DNA of 39,461 bases from an uncultured Campylobacter sp. Lineage in GTDB: Bacteria; Campylobacterota; Campylobacteria; Campylobacterales; Campylobacteraceae. Where the stretch lies: contig NZ_CAJPQR010000018.1 in assembly GCF_905372745.1 (NCBI RefSeq), positions 1-39,461 of the forward strand, in the 5' to 3' direction. Position 1 is the stretch's first letter. Each line of letters starts with the position of its first letter. This document shows positions 1 through 7,627 of the stretch, one piece after another. The notes below the pieces were generated by a model that was not told where the DNA came from, searched no databases, and saw only the letters and a list, made by a program, of their open reading frames with translations. The position numbers were made by a program, and so were the translations under genes.

Positions 1-498
1 AAAAAAGTAGTTAAATTTAAACAAAACTATGAGCGACGGGCGCAAACGAGCGGCTCAAGGGTGCAAAGTTTGGACTCGTTTTACGGCGCAGTGCCGGCGA
101 TACGATCCCATATCCGCGCTTACAAATTTAACCAGGTTTATGCACGGACGGTGCGATTTGGCAAATACGGCAAAACGGCTGTCCTCATAGCTACGGCGCG
201 CCGGAAATTTTCGGGTGAGTCTTATACTGCGACGACAGCGATAAATATAACGTCAGCTTGCGTAAAATCAAGCCCGTCTAGTGTCAAAATCCAAAGCCGT
301 TAAAATTTAAGCGTCGGCATAAAATGGCGAAATTTAACGCAAGAGAGCAAATTTAAGCGCATCTTGCACAAAGAGCAGGACGGTATAAACTCGGCAAATG
401 GGTAAATTTATACCCGGACGTCCGCGAGAGCATTTTGACTAAGATAAGGCGTTCGCAAATCTGCCGCCCAGGCTCGCTTTACGACCTACTCGCCAAAC

Positions 499-521
499 GC
501 CTTTAAGCCAAATTTAAAGGC
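499..521 (-). terminator. weak hairpin downstream of the histidine kinase
   Basis: An 8-bp perfect stem (GCCTTTAA / TTAAAGGC, 7-nt loop) lies 24 bases past the stop of the minus-strand kinase gene. No real U tract follows on the minus strand, so it may be only a stabilising 3' hairpin. The rest of 1-544 has stops in all frames, many AAATTT words and no gene I can support. Confidence 0.3.
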
Positions 522-544
522 AACCGCACCGCCGTTAAACGGGA

Positions 545-1714
545 CTAGATTTGCGCGCTGCTGCCAAAACCTACGCGAAACTCCGTTAGCCCGCCGCCGC
601 TTTTGCACGAGATTTTAAACCCGAGCTCCTCGCAAAATGTTTTAACGATGTGAAGCCCGATACCAAAGCCACCGTTTCGCTCGTCAAACCGCGTGTAAAG
701 ATCAAAAATCCGCGGCAAATTTTCCTTCGCGATGCCCGCGCCGCTGTTTGAGATCGCGAGCGCTGCGGGAGTTAAATTTACGCTTACCGAGCCGTTTTCG
801 TCGCAGTATTTTATAGCGTTGCTAAGTAGATTATCGATGATTTTTCTCGTTTTTTTATAGGACGAGCGTAGCTGCACTTCGGCGATTTGCGTGCTTAGGT
901 TTATATTTTTTTGCTCTAAATTTAGCCCAAAGTACCCGATTCTCTCGCGCACCAGCTCGCTCAGACTAAAGCTCGTCGCCGCTACGTCCTCTTTGCCGCT
1001 AAGCTTTACCAGCGTGAGATCCTCGTAAAGCGTCGAAATCGTTTTAGAGGCGGTTTTTATGTTATTTAGGTATTTTTTAGGATCGGTCTCAAACATCTCT
1101 ATACTCATCAAAATGACGCTAAGAGGCGTGTTAATCTCGTGCGTAGTATCTCTGATAAAGCCGTTTAAAAAGTCGATACGACGGTAAAGCGGACGCAGCG
1201 AAAGACGGATGATAAAATAAGCTATGACTAAAATAGCAAGCAGTATCATAAACGAGAAAAATATTATCTTGAGTTTTAGCGTGAGAATCGCAAACTCGGG
1301 ATCCGCGACCTTGACCGCGACGTAATACTCCTCCTCGCCGAGGCGATTTTTTAGATAAAACTGCACTACCGAGCTCGTTCCGTCCTTGTATCTGCTCGGC
1401 ATGCCTTCGCGCGGCTCAAAGTCGTCCTCGATCTCCTCGCCCGTTTTTAAATTTACGGCAAAAGCCTCGACGTCGTCGAAATCATCGTCGTCTATCTCGC
1501 CGTTTTTTTGCAGTTTATTTTGCAGGTGGTGCTGCAAATCTCGCACGATAAATACGTCGCGGTCTAGGATAAAATGCTTCTCGCGCTCATAAAACATCTG
1601 CGCGAAAAAAACCAAAAACGCGGCGCTCGTGATGAAATAAAGCAAAAAAATAGGTAAAATTTGACGGTCCAAGAGCGCAATGAAGGCTTTTTTGGCTAAT
1701 TTTAAAAAGGACAT
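545..1714 (-). CDS. sensor histidine kinase
   Basis: Inner-membrane histidine kinase of 389 aa. It has TM1 at about 18-41, a periplasmic domain at about 42-147, and TM2 at about 148-172. The H-box has THEINTPL with His192 as the phospho-acceptor. An N-box (IIDNLLSNAIKY) and G-boxes (SNSGAGI, GGFGIGLHIV) form the C-terminal ATPase domain. The periplasmic part has a striking acidic run at about 75-83 (DDDDFDDVE), which could bind cations or a basic ligand (inference). It lies downstream of the response regulator at 1853-2515 on the same strand and is presumably its partner, although the 138-nt gap is wide. The ATG has an AAAGGCGG ribosome binding site. There is no obvious HAMP consensus. The signal sensed is unknown. 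Confidence 0.93.
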   Translation of the reverse strand: MSFLKLAKKAFIALLDRQILPIFLLYFITSAAFLVFFAQMFYEREKHFILDRDVFIVRDLQHHLQNKLQKNGEIDDDDFDDVEAFAVNLKTGEEIEDDFEPREGMPSRYKDGTSSVVQFYLKNRLGEEEYYVAVKVADPEFAILTLKLKIIFFSFMILLAILVIAYFIIRLSLRPLYRRIDFLNGFIRDTTHEINTPLSVILMSIEMFETDPKKYLNNIKTASKTISTLYEDLTLVKLSGKEDVAATSFSLSELVRERIGYFGLNLEQKNINLSTQIAEVQLRSSYKKTRKIIDNLLSNAIKYCDENGSVSVNLTPAALAISNSGAGIAKENLPRIFDLYTRFDERNGGFGIGLHIVKTFCEELGFKISCKSGGGLTEFRVGFGSSAQI

Positions 1715-1852
1715 TTGCCGCCTTTTGGATTAAATTTACGGCTATCTTGCGGACGTAAATTTTGAAGCTTAAATCGGCAAACAGATTGCGTAAATTTGGA
1801 TGAAATTTTAGGACCGCGCCCCACTCTTTGTATCTTGGCCGCACCAAAAAGC

Positions 1853-2515
1853 TTAAACATATTTATAGCCTAGCTTTGATGCGCTCACGATTCGTTCTTT
1901 GCCTAAAATTTTACGCAGCTCCGCGATATAAACGCGCAAACTAAGCTCGCTAGGACTCTCGTCGTAGTCCCAAATTTGAGAATAAATCTCCTCTCTACTT
2001 AAAAATTTATCCTGATTTTTTAGCAAGAATGCCAGCAACCTAGACTGTTTTTTAGGCATCGAGACAGCCTTGCCGTCACGAAACAGCAAGCCCTGATTCA
2101 TATCAAAGCCCAAATTTTCACCCAGATTTACCAACTCGTTTTTGTTATGCACGAAGGTGCGTTTTAGCAAATTTTGTACGCGCAGATGCAGCTCTTTTAG
2201 CTCAAACGGCTTTTTGATATAGTCGTCGCAGCCGCTAGTAAAGCCGGTTTGCACGTCATCAAGCGTATTTAGCGAGGTCGTGAATATACAAGGCGTGTTT
2301 TTGCCCGCGTTTCGCAGCTCCTCAAGTAGCGCAAAGCCGCTGCCGCCGATGATCTTAACGTCAAATATCCAAAGATCAAAGTTGCTCTCGTAGGCTAAAT
2401 TTAACGCGTCGTCATAGCTTTTCGCGCCCGCCGTCTCGTAGCCCTGAGCCTGCAAATACGCACGCATCATCTCAAGCAGCATGTTTTCGTCCTCGACGAT
2501 CAAAATTTTACTCAT
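1853..2515 (-). CDS. OmpR/PhoB-family response regulator
   Basis: Two-component response regulator of 220 aa. The receiver domain (1-120) has the acidic pair E8/D9, phospho-acceptor Asp52, the switch Thr at about 79-80 and Lys102 in KKPF. A C-terminal winged-helix DNA-binding domain (about 130-220) has the OmpR-type pattern LSREEIYSQIW and LRVYIAELRKIL, ending in LGYKYV. It precedes the kinase at 545-1714 and follows the DUF1104 gene, from which a strong terminator at 2736-2784 separates it, so it probably has its own promoter within 2516-2735. Targets cannot be read from sequence; the upstream periplasmic genes are reasonable candidates. Confidence 0.94.
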   Translation of the reverse strand: MSKILIVEDENMLLEMMRAYLQAQGYETAGAKSYDDALNLAYESNFDLWIFDVKIIGGSGFALLEELRNAGKNTPCIFTTSLNTLDDVQTGFTSGCDDYIKKPFELKELHLRVQNLLKRTFVHNKNELVNLGENLGFDMNQGLLFRDGKAVSMPKKQSRLLAFLLKNQDKFLSREEIYSQIWDYDESPSELSLRVYIAELRKILGKERIVSASKLGYKYV

Positions 2516-2735
2516 TTTTGCTCCGTTTTCGTTTATTTTTGTCGTTTTACGGCGTTTTATCCGCTTGATTTTCGGGTTTTATTTATCCTGTTTGCAAGGC
2601 TTGTTTTCATCCGAGATTTTCAAAGAGTGCTCAAATTTAGCTGCAAATAAATCCTGCGTAAATTTATCAAATTTCATCTAAATTTCAAGGTAAAATTTCA
2701 TAAAGCTACGCCGCCGCCAAAGTGCTTAAATTTGT

Positions 2736-2784
2736 AAAAAGCGGGGCAAATTTTCGCGCAAATTTAAACGAAAACCCGCCCCGC
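2736..2784 (-). terminator. Rho-independent terminator of the DUF1104 gene
   Basis: On the minus strand GCGGGGC pairs with GCCCCGC around a nested TTTTCG/CGAAAA stem, followed at once by TTTTT. It lies 20 bases past the DUF1104 stop and separates that gene from the two-component system. Confidence 0.82.
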
Positions 2785-2804
2785 AAAGCCTAAAAAGGCC
2801 GAAT

Positions 2805-3251
2805 TTACTCTTTATTACGCGGCGTATGAGGGCCTTTGCCGTCTTTATCTTTTATAAATCCGCCCTTAAAATCGTGCTTAAATTTCTTGTGAAAATCATC
2901 GTCGTCATCGCCGTCTTTTAGCTCGATATCAAGCTTTTTTGCCTCCGCCACGCTTAGTGCGCCCACTTGGGCGTTATAGCCGTTTCTAAACTCGCGCATA
3001 AACGCCTCTTTATCGGCGATACTCATCGCATCAAGCTTCTTTCTGATTTCGGCCTTTAGTCCGCGTTTGGCCTCTTTGGCTTCAAATTTTAACTTGCCCG
3101 CGCGCTTATCTATCTCAAACGCTACCTCGCTAAGCGTCTTAGCATCGGCGTTTGCGACCATTTTATAAAGCTCGTCGTTCGTGCTATTTTCAAGCGAAGC
3201 GGCAAAAAGCCCGCCCGCAACCAACATACTAATCAAAACTACTTTTTTCAT
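2805..3251 (-). CDS. DUF1104 family periplasmic protein
   Basis: Small exported protein of 148 aa with a Sec signal peptide (MKKVVLISMLVAGGLFA, cleavage at about 18). The mature part is almost all helical and charged (about 20-110) and matches the DUF1104 family of Campylobacter periplasmic proteins, whose function is unknown to me. The C-terminal third is a low-complexity tail with an Asp run (DGDDDDDFHKKFKHD) and several His, suggestive of cation binding. The segment MSIADKEAFMREF is loosely like the LTxxQ helices of CpxP/Spy chaperones, but that is only a resemblance. The start is supported by a GGAGAG ribosome binding site. It lies 54 nt downstream of the M23 peptidase gene and may be co-transcribed with it. 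Confidence 0.85.
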   Translation of the reverse strand: MKKVVLISMLVAGGLFAASLENSTNDELYKMVANADAKTLSEVAFEIDKRAGKLKFEAKEAKRGLKAEIRKKLDAMSIADKEAFMREFRNGYNAQVGALSVAEAKKLDIELKDGDDDDDFHKKFKHDFKGGFIKDKDGKGPHTPRNKE

Positions 3252-3305
3252 TTTCTCTCCTTTAAAAAGATGAGCGAAGTTTAGAGAAAAGTCGTGAAAA
3301 AAATG

Positions 3306-4145
3306 TTAATTTAAAATTTCGTTGATTTTTTTGACGAAATTTATCGGATTTACCTGCACGCCGCCGGCGATCACGCCAAAGTGTAGGTGCGGCCCGCTCA
3401 CTCGCCCGCTAGCGCCGCTAAGCGCGATGGTATCGCCTTTTTTGACGTTTTGTCCGACTTTGACGTTTAGCGCGCTTAGATGATAGTACTGAGTGTAAAT
3501 GCCCTCGCCGTGATCTATGACAACCGATCCGCCCGCATAGTAGCGATCTTTTGCTATGACGACTACGCCGTCGTTTGCCGCGATCACGGACGTGCCGACT
3601 GCGGCCCTAAAGTCCGTGCCGCTGTGATAGCTCTTTAGGGTGCCGTTAAATACGCGCGCGGTACCAAACGGGCTCGTGACTGCCGAGCTCATCGGCAGGA
3701 TAAATTTGGAGTCAAATTTTAGCCCGACATTAGCCGTTGCATAGATTTTATTTGCTTCCTCGCGCTCCTCCTCGATACGCTTTAGCACGTCTTTAGGCGG
3801 CATTACTTTGCTGCCTTCGACGGTTATTTTTTCTTTTTTATATTCGCCCTCTACGATCTTAAAAACTATCGTCTCATCGCCGCTTTTAAGCCTGTTTACT
3901 AGCTTTATTTCGCCCTTTTGACGGTAGCTAGCGGCGACGAGGGCAAATTTTAAATTTTCATTCCCCGGTACGCTAAGCCAGCGCTTTTTCTTGCCGTCAA
4001 TGCTTAAATTCCCGGCAAATTTAGCCTCCACCTGTACTATCTCCACGTCGCCGTTTACGATCGTCTGAGTTTCGCCGGATGCGCCGCCCTGCGCTTTTGC
4101 GCTTAAATTTAGGCAGAGCAAAACCGCCAAAATAATCTTTTTCAT
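3306..4145 (-). CDS. M23 family (LytM) peptidoglycan metallopeptidase
   Basis: Exported endopeptidase of 279 aa that should cleave peptidoglycan peptide cross-bridges in the periplasm. It has an N-terminal signal peptide (MKKIILAVLLCLNLSAKA). A middle beta-rich region is followed by a short charged helix (about 118-135). The C-terminal LytM domain has all zinc ligands and catalytic residues: His174 and Asp178 (HSGTD), His222 (YHLS) and the HxH pair His253/His255 (PHLHFG). Helical-shape proteins of this architecture are known in C. jejuni (Pgp3) and H. pylori (Csd family); I cannot say which orthologue this is. It is divergent from the SYLF gene at 4240, sharing a 94-nt intergenic region with back-to-back promoters. 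The minus-strand start has a GAAAGGAG ribosome binding site. Confidence 0.93.
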   Translation of the reverse strand: MKKIILAVLLCLNLSAKAQGGASGETQTIVNGDVEIVQVEAKFAGNLSIDGKKKRWLSVPGNENLKFALVAASYRQKGEIKLVNRLKSGDETIVFKIVEGEYKKEKITVEGSKVMPPKDVLKRIEEEREEANKIYATANVGLKFDSKFILPMSSAVTSPFGTARVFNGTLKSYHSGTDFRAAVGTSVIAANDGVVVIAKDRYYAGGSVVIDHGEGIYTQYYHLSALNVKVGQNVKKGDTIALSGASGRVSGPHLHFGVIAGGVQVNPINFVKKINEILN

Positions 4146-4201
4146 TTAACTCCTTTCTGCATAAGGTTAACGAACATTTTTTAAATTTAATAAAAAAATA
4201 C

Positions 4202-4207
4202 TATAAT
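4202..4207 (+). promoter_or_regulatory. -10 box for the SYLF gene
   Basis: A perfect TATAAT lies 33 nt before the start codon, behind a T/A-rich stretch, which is the usual Campylobacter sigma-70 promoter form. The overlapping minus-strand word TATTAT could be the -10 of the divergent M23 peptidase gene. Confidence 0.65.
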
Positions 4208-4239
4208 AGCGGGTAAATTTTACAAAAAAGGAAATAAAA

Positions 4240-4914
4240 ATGAAAAAGTTTTTAAAGCTTGCCGCTTGCGCGCTTTTGCTAGGCCAGCTTGCTTATGCGG
4301 ATTTCACGCAAAATCAAAAGGTTAGGACATCGCTTGATATCCTAAACGACTTAGGCACTCAAAAGCTGCTAAATACGAAGGATACGAGCGAGGTTAAGGG
4401 TATAATCATCATCCCAGAAATGGTAAGCGGAGGCCTAATAGCTACCACGCATTCAGGCGACGGTATATTTATCGGTAGAAACGACGATAATGAATGGAGT
4501 AGCCCGATATTCGTTAGCTTTAAAGGCGGCGGCATCGGTTTGCAGGCAGGATATAAATCAACCGACCTAGTTATTTTAATAAAATCAAGAAGATCGTACG
4601 CAGGACTACTGAACGGAAAAGGACAAATCGATCTAAGCGCCGATGCAGTGATACTTGGGGCAGGCGAAAAAGCGGGAGTTATGACTGATTTGCCCGAAAT
4701 TTCGGCTTGGGCTACGGAAAGAGGCAAAAGCAGAGGACTTTTTGTCGGAGTTAGCATAAATACCTCTTTGATAGTCGTCGATAAACAAGCCACGTTTGAC
4801 TATTATGATAGAATGTATGATATGGAAGATATTTATAACAACTCGCCTAAAGAGTCTAGATACACAAAAAAGCTTCAAGAAATAGCGAATAAATTTTTTC
4901 AGTATAAAAAATAA
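4240..4914 (+). CDS. SYLF (Ysc84/DUF500) domain lipid-binding family protein
   Basis: Exported protein of 224 aa with a signal peptide (MKKFLKLAACALLLGQLAYA). The rest is a single SYLF/Ysc84 domain, recognised from the series KGIIIIPEMVSGGL, GDGIFIGRND, GGGIGLQAGYKSTDLVILIKS, ADAVILGAGEKAG and GLFVGVSINTSLI. Eukaryotic SYLF domains bind phosphoinositides; bacterial members are secreted or periplasmic and poorly understood. Length is normal for the bacterial family and the domain is complete. The start has an AAAAAGGAAA ribosome binding site. No operon partner is seen on the plus strand; the next gene faces it. Confidence 0.9.
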   Translation: MKKFLKLAACALLLGQLAYADFTQNQKVRTSLDILNDLGTQKLLNTKDTSEVKGIIIIPEMVSGGLIATTHSGDGIFIGRNDDNEWSSPIFVSFKGGGIGLQAGYKSTDLVILIKSRRSYAGLLNGKGQIDLSADAVILGAGEKAGVMTDLPEISAWATERGKSRGLFVGVSINTSLIVVDKQATFDYYDRMYDMEDIYNNSPKESRYTKKLQEIANKFFQYKK

Positions 4915-4922
4915 GAAAAACT

Positions 4923-4946
4923 CGGTTTAGCCGCTTGGCTAAACCG
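4923..4946 (-). terminator. hairpin terminator between convergent genes
   Basis: A perfect 10-bp stem (CGGTTTAGCC / GGCTAAACCG) with a 4-nt loop. On the minus strand it is followed by GAGTTTTTCTT, so it terminates the small acidic gene, whose stop codon lies inside the stem. No T tract follows on the plus strand, so termination of the SYLF transcript here would be weaker. Confidence 0.75.
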
Positions 4947-5148
4947 TATAAAGAGAAACGAACCTTTTTTTGTTAATCGGCGAAAACTGAGTCATATATT
5001 CAAACGCTTCTTCATAATCGCCGTCGGTGTATTTCGCAACCTCTTCTATAAGCTCGAAAAGCTCCTCGTCGTCAAGCGATTCAAAATTGCCTCGATTTTC
5101 CAAAACCTCCAGCAAAACAGCCTCAAGCTCTAGCTCGTCGTACGTCAT
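4939..5148 (-). CDS. small acidic hypothetical protein
   Basis: 69-aa, strongly acidic, helical protein (MTYDELELEAVLLEVLEN..., ELFELIEEVAKY, DYEEAFEYMTQF) without signal peptide or membrane segment. I do not recognise a named family. The regular acidic/hydrophobic pattern, the minus-strand terminator fitted exactly to its stop codon and a possible CATAAT -10 box about 26 nt upstream all support a real gene. It looks cytoplasmic and could be a protein-binding partner; nothing shows which. It converges on the SYLF gene. Confidence 0.75.
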   Translation of the reverse strand: MTYDELELEAVLLEVLENRGNFESLDDEELFELIEEVAKYTDGDYEEAFEYMTQFSPINKKRFVSLYTV

Positions 5149-5266
5149 AGTCGCCCTTTTAAAAAATTTGCGGAATTATGCCAAAATAACCTTTATAATC
5201 GCTTAGCCAAAATCTTGATTTTTTGAGAATTAGTCTTAAATTTATCGCATTATCAGCTTGTTTTAC

Positions 5267-5272
5267 TATAAT
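5267..5272 (+). promoter_or_regulatory. -10 box for the Fur-family gene
   Basis: Perfect TATAAT preceded by a T-rich stretch, 35 nt before the start codon at 5307. A second TATAAT at 5194-5199 could be an additional, more distal promoter. Confidence 0.55.
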
Positions 5273-5306
5273 TAGAACCTATTTTTATAAGGCAAAGCGG
5301 CTATAA

Positions 5307-5744
5307 ATGCACAATTTTGATAATTTTTATATGAAATTTTTAGAGTTTTTACGAGATTGCGGATATAAAAATTCCGCCGCTAAAGAGCAAATTTTAAAAA
5401 TTTTATTTTCTAGCGACGAGCATCTTAGCGCAAGCCAGATAAAAACGAGGATTAAAAGCGAATTTAAACGAAATTTGAGCCTAACGGCAATATATCAGTT
5501 TTTAAATTTTTTACAAAAATTCGGTTTAGTTCTTGCTTTTGAAGGGGACGGAACGAATAAATTCGAACTAAATTTAAAGTCGCACCACGATCATCTCGTA
5601 TGCACGAAGTGCGGCGCAACCGAGAGTTTTTTCGATAAATATATAGAAGAAAAACAAGAGCAAATTTGTCAAATTTCGGGCTTCAAACTCGAAGGCCACG
5701 CGATGATTTTATACGGTTTTTGCCCAAAATGCCAAAACAAATAG
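5307..5744 (+). CDS. Fur-family metal-dependent transcriptional regulator
   Basis: 145-aa member of the Fur/PerR/Zur family. The N-terminal winged helix (about 8-85) has the recognition helix region LSLTAIYQFLNFLQKFGLV. The dimerisation domain begins with the Fur signature HHDH (93-96). Two structural-zinc CxxC pairs are present (Cys99/Cys102 and Cys139/Cys142), with His131 as a further ligand. The canonical YR of the recognition helix is YQ here, which is uncommon and may alter DNA specificity. It could be Fur itself or a paralogue (PerR or Zur); sequence alone does not decide. It sits 107 nt upstream of the metal-handling cluster beginning at 5852, on the same strand, and is a plausible regulator of it. 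Confidence 0.92.
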   Translation: MHNFDNFYMKFLEFLRDCGYKNSAAKEQILKILFSSDEHLSASQIKTRIKSEFKRNLSLTAIYQFLNFLQKFGLVLAFEGDGTNKFELNLKSHHDHLVCTKCGATESFFDKYIEEKQEQICQISGFKLEGHAMILYGFCPKCQNK

Positions 5745-5774
5745 CGTTTTAAACATTTTTATCAAAAATGATTT

Positions 5775-5793
5775 GATAACGATATGCAAAAAA
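5775..5793 (+). promoter_or_regulatory. possible Fur-box-like operator
   Basis: The stretch starting GATAACGATATG matches the classic 19-bp Fur consensus (GATAAT hexamer repeats) at 12 of 19 positions by my hand alignment, with a further GAT word 5 nt upstream. It lies just upstream of the likely promoter of the HMA/ferritin/ATPase cluster. AT-rich intergenic DNA gives such partial matches easily, so this is tentative. Confidence 0.3.
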
Positions 5794-5822
5794 CTTTTAG
5801 TTAAATTTAAGCGTAGCAAAAC

Positions 5823-5847
5823 GATAATACGCAAAAAAACAAAGGAG
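5823..5847 (+). promoter_or_regulatory. -10-like box and strong RBS of the metal-handling operon
   Basis: GATAAT (5823-5828) is a one-mismatch -10 box. AAAGGAG (5841-5847) is a near-perfect ribosome binding site, 4 nt before the ATG at 5852. This is the only good promoter-like sequence directly ahead of the nine-gene set. Confidence 0.45.
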
Positions 5848-5851
5848 AAAC

Positions 5852-6193
5852 ATGAGTGCAGCGCCACATATACCATCAGAACTAGTCTTACGCATAGCTT
5901 CGTATTTCACGCTGATCCACCACGTCGCAGGTCGTTTAAGAGTCCGCGTCAGCAGCGATATCAAAAAGGAAGCAGACAGCTTGCCGTTAGAAAAAATAGA
6001 TCAAACGATAAAGCAAATAGACGGCATAAAAAACGTCAAATTTAACAAACTAATCGGCTCGGCTACGATAGAGTACGACCACGAAATTTTCCCGAAAAAG
6101 ATGTGGGACGATCTGCTAAAAGGCGAAAATTTGCACGAAATTTCAGCCCTGATCAACAATCTAGCTCAAAAAGCTACCGGCGGCGTAAGATGA
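5852..6193 (+). CDS. HMA-like domain protein (first gene of ferrosome-like cluster)
   Basis: 113-aa protein. Residues about 18-90 fit an HMA2-type ferredoxin-like fold: IHHVAGRLRVRV as the first strand, a helix (LEKIDQTIKQIDG), then IKNVKFNKLIGSATIEYD. The HxxGRxRVRV motif is typical of HMA2 domains. The CxxC metal motif of classical copper/zinc chaperones is absent. A related domain is found at the N-terminus of the ATPase encoded five genes downstream. Its stop overlaps the next start (ATGA), indicating translational coupling. Ferrosome clusters are reported to include an HMA-domain protein (FezC); equivalence is inference. Confidence 0.85.
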   Translation: MSAAPHIPSELVLRIASYFTLIHHVAGRLRVRVSSDIKKEADSLPLEKIDQTIKQIDGIKNVKFNKLIGSATIEYDHEIFPKKMWDDLLKGENLHEISALINNLAQKATGGVR

Positions 6194-6837
6194 ACGAAGA
6201 GCTAAAACAAGCCGCAAATGCGGTTTTTTTACTAGAGTCGCAGGGAGTAAAATTTTACGATAGCGTAAAAGAAAAAGATGAGATTTTTGATCAAATTTTA
6301 GCCGTTAGGCAAAGCGGACTGGAGCTTTTAAAGCCTTATGCAGATCAGGCCGATCCGCAAGTTTTTTGCGCTTTAGCGTGCGAGGATCTTGACGCTTGCT
6401 TTATAAAAGCCCTAAACTACGAACTTGAGCTAAATGCGTTTTATGAAAATTTGACCGATAACCTTGGCGATGAAAACTTTAAAGACGTCTGCTTTAGGCT
6501 CTGGGCGACGTCAAATAACGAATATATCCCGGCTCTAAAAGCAAAGCTAGCTCAAATTTTAGCCGCGCAGTTTCAAGCTGCGGATAACGCAAGCCAAGAG
6601 GAGCAGGCGCAAACGGCTCAAAATCAAATCGAAAATATCTTAAACGCTTTTGACTCAAGCAGCTTTAATCAAATCAGCCAAACTCTAGAGCGCATAAGCT
6701 CGGGGCAAGGCGGCAAAGACGACGTCGTCGCGCTTTTAAATAACCCGAATTTTTCATTTTTCGGCGGACTGGCGCTGGGCGGACTAGCTAGCATGATGCT
6801 AAGTAAAAATTTAGACAAAAACAAAGATAAAGAATAA
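6190..6837 (+). CDS. ferritin-like helical protein
   Basis: 215 aa, starting at the ATG that overlaps the upstream stop; the longer open frame back to 6103 lies inside the preceding gene and was rejected. Residues about 1-130 form a helical bundle with ferritin/rubrerythrin-like carboxylate helices (FLLESQGVKFYDSV, CEDLDACFIKALNYELELNAFYENL, ATSNNEYIPALKAKL). A polar Gln/Ala-rich linker follows, then a C-terminal glycine-rich hydrophobic stretch (FFGGLALGGLASMMLS) and a charged tail. This suggests a membrane-anchored diiron or iron-binding protein. I cannot map a complete diiron site with certainty. Its place in a cluster with a metal ATPase supports a role in iron loading or oxidation (inference). 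Confidence 0.8.
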   Translation: MNEELKQAANAVFLLESQGVKFYDSVKEKDEIFDQILAVRQSGLELLKPYADQADPQVFCALACEDLDACFIKALNYELELNAFYENLTDNLGDENFKDVCFRLWATSNNEYIPALKAKLAQILAAQFQAADNASQEEQAQTAQNQIENILNAFDSSSFNQISQTLERISSGQGGKDDVVALLNNPNFSFFGGLALGGLASMMLSKNLDKNKDKE

Positions 6838-6859
6838 AATTTAACACAAAGGATAAAAA

Positions 6860-7309
6860 ATGGCATTACCGTTTATCGCAGGCGCGATTTTGGGTGGCTT
6901 AGCCGTCGCGGCTTTTGGCAATAAAGACAAAATCAAATCGGCTCTTGAAACCGGACTAGATAAAGGCAAAGAGTTCGCCCAAAACGCAAAAGACTATGCA
7001 CAAAAAAAGGCTAGCGAAGTAAAAGAGTATGCAGAGGAAAAATTTGCCAAAGCGTCCGAAGAGGTCAAAAGCGAAATAAAAAATCGCAAAAGGCGTACTA
7101 GCGAGGAAGTAGCGGCAGAAAAAGCATCTACTATAAAACAAGGCAGAAAAAAACCGGGTCCAAAAGCTAAAAAACCGGTAGTAAAAGCCGAACAAGAACA
7201 AGCAAAACCTCAAGAACTAAAGCCAGAAGCCAACGTGACGGAGGAAACTAAAGCGATGGCAGATAGTATCGCAAACGCGCTCGAAGCAAATTTGGGCAGA
7301 AATCACTAA
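6860..7309 (+). CDS. YtxH-like membrane-anchored, Lys/Ala-rich protein
   Basis: 149 aa. An N-terminal glycine-rich membrane helix (LPFIAGAILGGLAVAAFG, about 3-20) is followed by a long charged amphipathic helix rich in Lys, Glu and Ala with coiled-coil character (about 25-85), then a basic KKPGPKAKK segment and an acidic tail. The layout is that of YtxH-domain proteins. The basic PGPKAKK-type segment could bind nucleic acid or polyanion. It has its own AAAGGAT ribosome binding site, 22 nt after the ferritin-like gene. No enzyme motif. In this cluster it may be a structural protein of a membrane compartment (inference). Confidence 0.85.
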   Translation: MALPFIAGAILGGLAVAAFGNKDKIKSALETGLDKGKEFAQNAKDYAQKKASEVKEYAEEKFAKASEEVKSEIKNRKRRTSEEVAAEKASTIKQGRKKPGPKAKKPVVKAEQEQAKPQELKPEANVTEETKAMADSIANALEANLGRNH

Positions 7310-7321
7310 AAAAGGTAAAAT

Positions 7322-7627
7322 ATGGCGCTAACTTCAACCACTAGACTTCCGGCAGACCACTTAATAAGCGGCGCGCTAATCGGCGCGATAGCAGCCGGCG
7401 GCGTAGAAATACTAAACTATAAAAAAGGCAAGGTCAGCAAGACGCAGGCCGTAGCTAAAACGACTAAAATCGCTATCCAAGGCGGTATCGTCACGGCGTG
7501 CGCTATCAGCGCATCAAACAAACTAGTCTCGGCGCGCTATCTTGCGGCTGCGGCAACCGTTGCCGTCGGTATCGCCGGCGTAATCGCTACGGAAAAAATA
7601 ATCAAAATTTTAGAGGAAGATAAATGA
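7322..7627 (+). CDS. small hydrophobic glycine-rich membrane protein
   Basis: 101 aa with a helix containing LISGALIGAIAAGG (about 15-28), a basic patch (NYKKGKVSKTQAVAKTTK) and a second hydrophobic region (IAIQGGIVTACAISA ... YLAAAATVAVGIAGVIA), ending in a charged tail. The two-helix, glycine-rich design with a basic loop is reminiscent of magnetosome proteins such as MamC, without recognisable sequence identity. An AAAGG ribosome binding site precedes the ATG. Its stop overlaps the next start (ATGA). I do not recognise a characterised family; a compartment membrane component is an inference from context. Confidence 0.82.
   Translation: MALTSTTRLPADHLISGALIGAIAAGGVEILNYKKGKVSKTQAVAKTTKIAIQGGIVTACAISASNKLVSARYLAAAATVAVGIAGVIATEKIIKILEEDK

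Noticed and set aside
61..303. 80-aa open frame on the plus strand at the window start
   Set aside because: GTG start without ribosome binding site, no domain or signal features, and ordinary-looking noise in composition; the flanking sequence has stops in all frames.
1587..1847. 86-aa frame on the minus strand between regulator and kinase
   Set aside because: It overlaps the first 128 nt of the kinase in another frame and reads like low-complexity translation (NLRNLFADLSFKIYV...). No ribosome binding site.
5773..6045. 90-aa plus-strand frame over the start of the metal operon
   Set aside because: Very basic shadow of the HMA-like gene in a different frame; the HMA-like frame has the strong AAAGGAG and a recognisable fold.
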